A stretch of 64,000 nt of DNA from Pseudoalteromonas luteoviolacea B = ATCC 29581 (lineage in GTDB: Bacteria; Pseudomonadota; Gammaproteobacteria; Enterobacterales; Alteromonadaceae): positions 1-64,000 of the forward strand of contig CAPN01000018.1 of the NCBI GenBank assembly GCA_000333235.1. Reading direction: 5' to 3'. The notes below the pieces were generated by a model. The model made no database searches. It was not told the origin of the DNA and saw only the letters and a program-made list of their open reading frames with translations. Shown in pieces: positions 62,685 to 64,000 of the stretch (positions within the stretch are counted from its first letter, which is position 1; each line of letters starts with the position of its first letter). The position numbers were made by a program, and so were the translations under genes.

Positions 62685-63104
62685 ATGAAAATAAATTCTG
62701 AGTTAATACAGCAATTGAGAAAAAAGCGATCGTGGTCACAAGATGAGCTTGCGATAGCCACAGGTTTAAATCTTCGGACAATTCAACGAATTGAAAAAGA
62801 GGCATCTGCCTCGTTGCAGTCCCGTAAAGCAATCGCTTCTGCACTTGAGGTTGCCATTGAAGTACTTGATTATGTGGAGCCTGTTATGGTCACTAAGTAT
62901 GAGTTCAAAACCTTAGAAATTAAGACCGATGAAGGTTTTTTTGCAGGTTTAACAAAAGCAAAGGTTCCTGATTTCGCAGAGATCCTAAACCAAGAAGGCG
63001 AGAATGGCTGGGAATTAGTGCAAATATTGACACCAGAAATCGCACAAGGAATGTGGTTAGGAAAAACGGGAAAGTTCGTCGCTATCTTACAAAGAAAAAA
63101 ATAG
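62685..63104 (+). CDS. XRE-family helix-turn-helix protein with DUF4177 domain
   Basis: 139 residues. Residues 1-60 are a helix-turn-helix (IQQLRKKRSWSQDELAIATGLNLRTIQRIEKEASASLQSRKAIASAL). Residues 68-139 fit DUF4177 (YEFKTLEIKTDEGFFAGLTKAKVPDFAEILNQEGENGWELVQIL), a small alpha-beta fold. Combinations like this are found in small repressors of unknown trigger. It stands alone with wide gaps on both sides and may control itself. Confidence 0.8.
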   Translation: MKINSELIQQLRKKRSWSQDELAIATGLNLRTIQRIEKEASASLQSRKAIASALEVAIEVLDYVEPVMVTKYEFKTLEIKTDEGFFAGLTKAKVPDFAEILNQEGENGWELVQILTPEIAQGMWLGKTGKFVAILQRKK

Positions 63105-63367
63105 GTTTCTTAAGCCTAATACAAAAAGATAAATAGAAAGAGGCCTTACTTTGTTTAGCAAGACTTAATGTGGCCTGCCAATTTGAGTCATTGGATCATA
63201 TCTTCATGTAATTTATAGAAAAAGAATAACGGACGTTCATGGAAAACTATTTTGACCATTGAGTAGTACAAAAAATCGCAAAATAGCTATATACCCAGCC
63301 TACCTGAAGACGTTAGTCTTAAGCCTGTAAGACTTGCCTCGTGGGAGCGCCCTGTGTTTCTACTAGG

Positions 63368-63473
63368 CTGTTACGCTAATTTAAAAGGTGTTTACCTTCT
63401 AGTCTCAGTGCTTAGTATTGAAAACACGCTCGAGCTCTGAATTAGGCATCTTCACGTTGTTTGGGTATACATA
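63368..63473. repeat. Intergenic repeat family A, copy 2
   Basis: Matches 8034-8138 in ordered blocks: TTACGCTAATTT, ATTGAAAAC, TCTGAATTAGGCATCTTCA and TTGTTTGGGTATA. It occupies the middle of the 459-base gap 63105-63563; the rest of that gap shows no gene or RNA. Confidence 0.55.
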
Positions 63474-63563
63474 TCTTAATCTAAGCGAAGGGTAAACCTT
63501 CGCCTTGAAATAGTAGTTTTCGAATCCCCTTAATGCCGAATTGCGATAAAGAGACATTGTGCG

Positions 63564-64000
63564 TTAATTCATACTTTTCTTTAGAGTGCTCGTTATTTCG
63601 ACAACAAGTCCTGAAATCGAATACACTCCATTTCCAGATCTTACGCACTGGGTTGAATCCGTATGTTTCGCGGTGATAGAAATGCGTTCGTTGATTGCCA
63701 ACTTTTGTGTTTCTAGCGTTTGGTTGCAGCTTTTCTGTGTCCAGTGTTTGAAGCCATTTCTTTCAAACAAGGACGGTTCGCCGTAGGTTGTCTTTATGTA
63801 TGTGGATGTAGGTTGTTTAGCGAACTCAATTGTTTCAAGCTCGTTGTTAGCAAAGATAGCGCGATCGCCACTGTGTAAGTAATGGTAGGCAAAGGTATTT
63901 GCTGTTTGTTGTTCTAAGATCACGACGCCATGGTCACCAATCACCTCAAGCTGTGTTTTTTCGCTGTTTTTGCTCACGACAAGCGCGGTGGTTTCGTCTA
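63564..64000 (-). CDS. Hypothetical protein, runs off the right edge
   Basis: The frame is open to the end of the window (DETTALVVSKNSEK before the GTG at 63977), so the start is probably outside. Visible residues are polar and mixed (VIGDHGVVILEQQTANTFAYHYLHSGDRAIFANNELETI), with two Cys, CNQT and TQCVRSGNG. No family is recognised. The base of the frame has no ribosome site at the GTG, which supports an upstream start. Confidence 0.55.
   Translation of the reverse strand, partial: DETTALVVSKNSEKTQLEVIGDHGVVILEQQTANTFAYHYLHSGDRAIFANNELETIEFAKQPTSTYIKTTYGEPSLFERNGFKHWTQKSCNQTLETQKLAINERISITAKHTDSTQCVRSGNGVYSISGLVVEITSTLKKSMN

Noticed and set aside
1-64000. CRISPR arrays, tRNA or rRNA genes
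   Set aside because: Looked for spaced direct repeats and clover-leaf or rRNA motifs by eye and found none; a covariance search would be decisive.

Overview
The window looks like a chromosome segment of a marine gammaproteobacterium, most likely Pseudoalteromonas. The pointers are a myxochelin/pseudochelin-type catechol siderophore cluster, a dgcN-dgcA-dgcR set for D-glutamate use, an LruC/GEVED secreted protein and the general codon and AT character. This placement is inference from gene content; there is no rRNA marker.

Layout. (1) 1-8.7 kb is an accessory region. An IS3-family element starting off the left edge has cut an IS110 transposase. Next to it is a compact plus-strand group: a long prokaryotic Argonaute with a complete DEDD site, an ankyrin/coiled-coil protein, a PD-(D/E)XK nuclease and a small unknown protein. 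This is the best candidate for an undescribed (probably antiviral or anti-plasmid) system. Beyond it come a membrane protein, intergenic repeats and a DUF3224 gene broken by one stop codon. (2) 8.7-26.4 kb holds an endonuclease/phosphatase-fold lipoprotein, an ECF sigma factor and then an eight-gene, tightly coupled operon (mxcE, mxcF, mxcG, SIP reductase, mxcC, mxcL, mxcM, MFS exporter), a convergent AraC regulator and a TonB-dependent receptor. DHB would be made and activated, attached to lysine on MxcG, released by reduction, transaminated by MxcL and cyclised by MxcM. The isochorismate synthase that feeds it lies apart, at 38.4-39.6 kb. (3) 26.7-34 kb has dgcA, dgcN and dgcR, a D-lactate dehydrogenase gene broken by two short-repeat frameshifts, and an SLC13 transporter.

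(4) 34-45.8 kb contains a secreted LruC protein with a lipoprotein partner, a sugar-nucleotide-epimerase-like protein, isochorismate synthase, a DJ-1/hydrolase/two-component operon, a decayed TonB receptor and a calcineurin-like phosphoesterase. (5) 45.8-50.2 kb is nitric-oxide and iron handling: nnrS and a small membrane protein behind a sigma-54-type promoter, divergent from norR, then two bacterioferritin genes whose ferroxidase and heme ligands are divided between the subunits. (6) 50.2-64 kb has small unknowns, an AraC/AhpD-like/YrhK set, a FAN1 nuclease fused to a DnaQ-type exonuclease, an EamA transporter that appears to start at ATT, a TPR-PAS histidine kinase, a DUF3612 regulator with a divergent unknown gene, an XRE-DUF4177 protein and a gene running off the right edge. 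I saw no tRNA, rRNA or CRISPR array.
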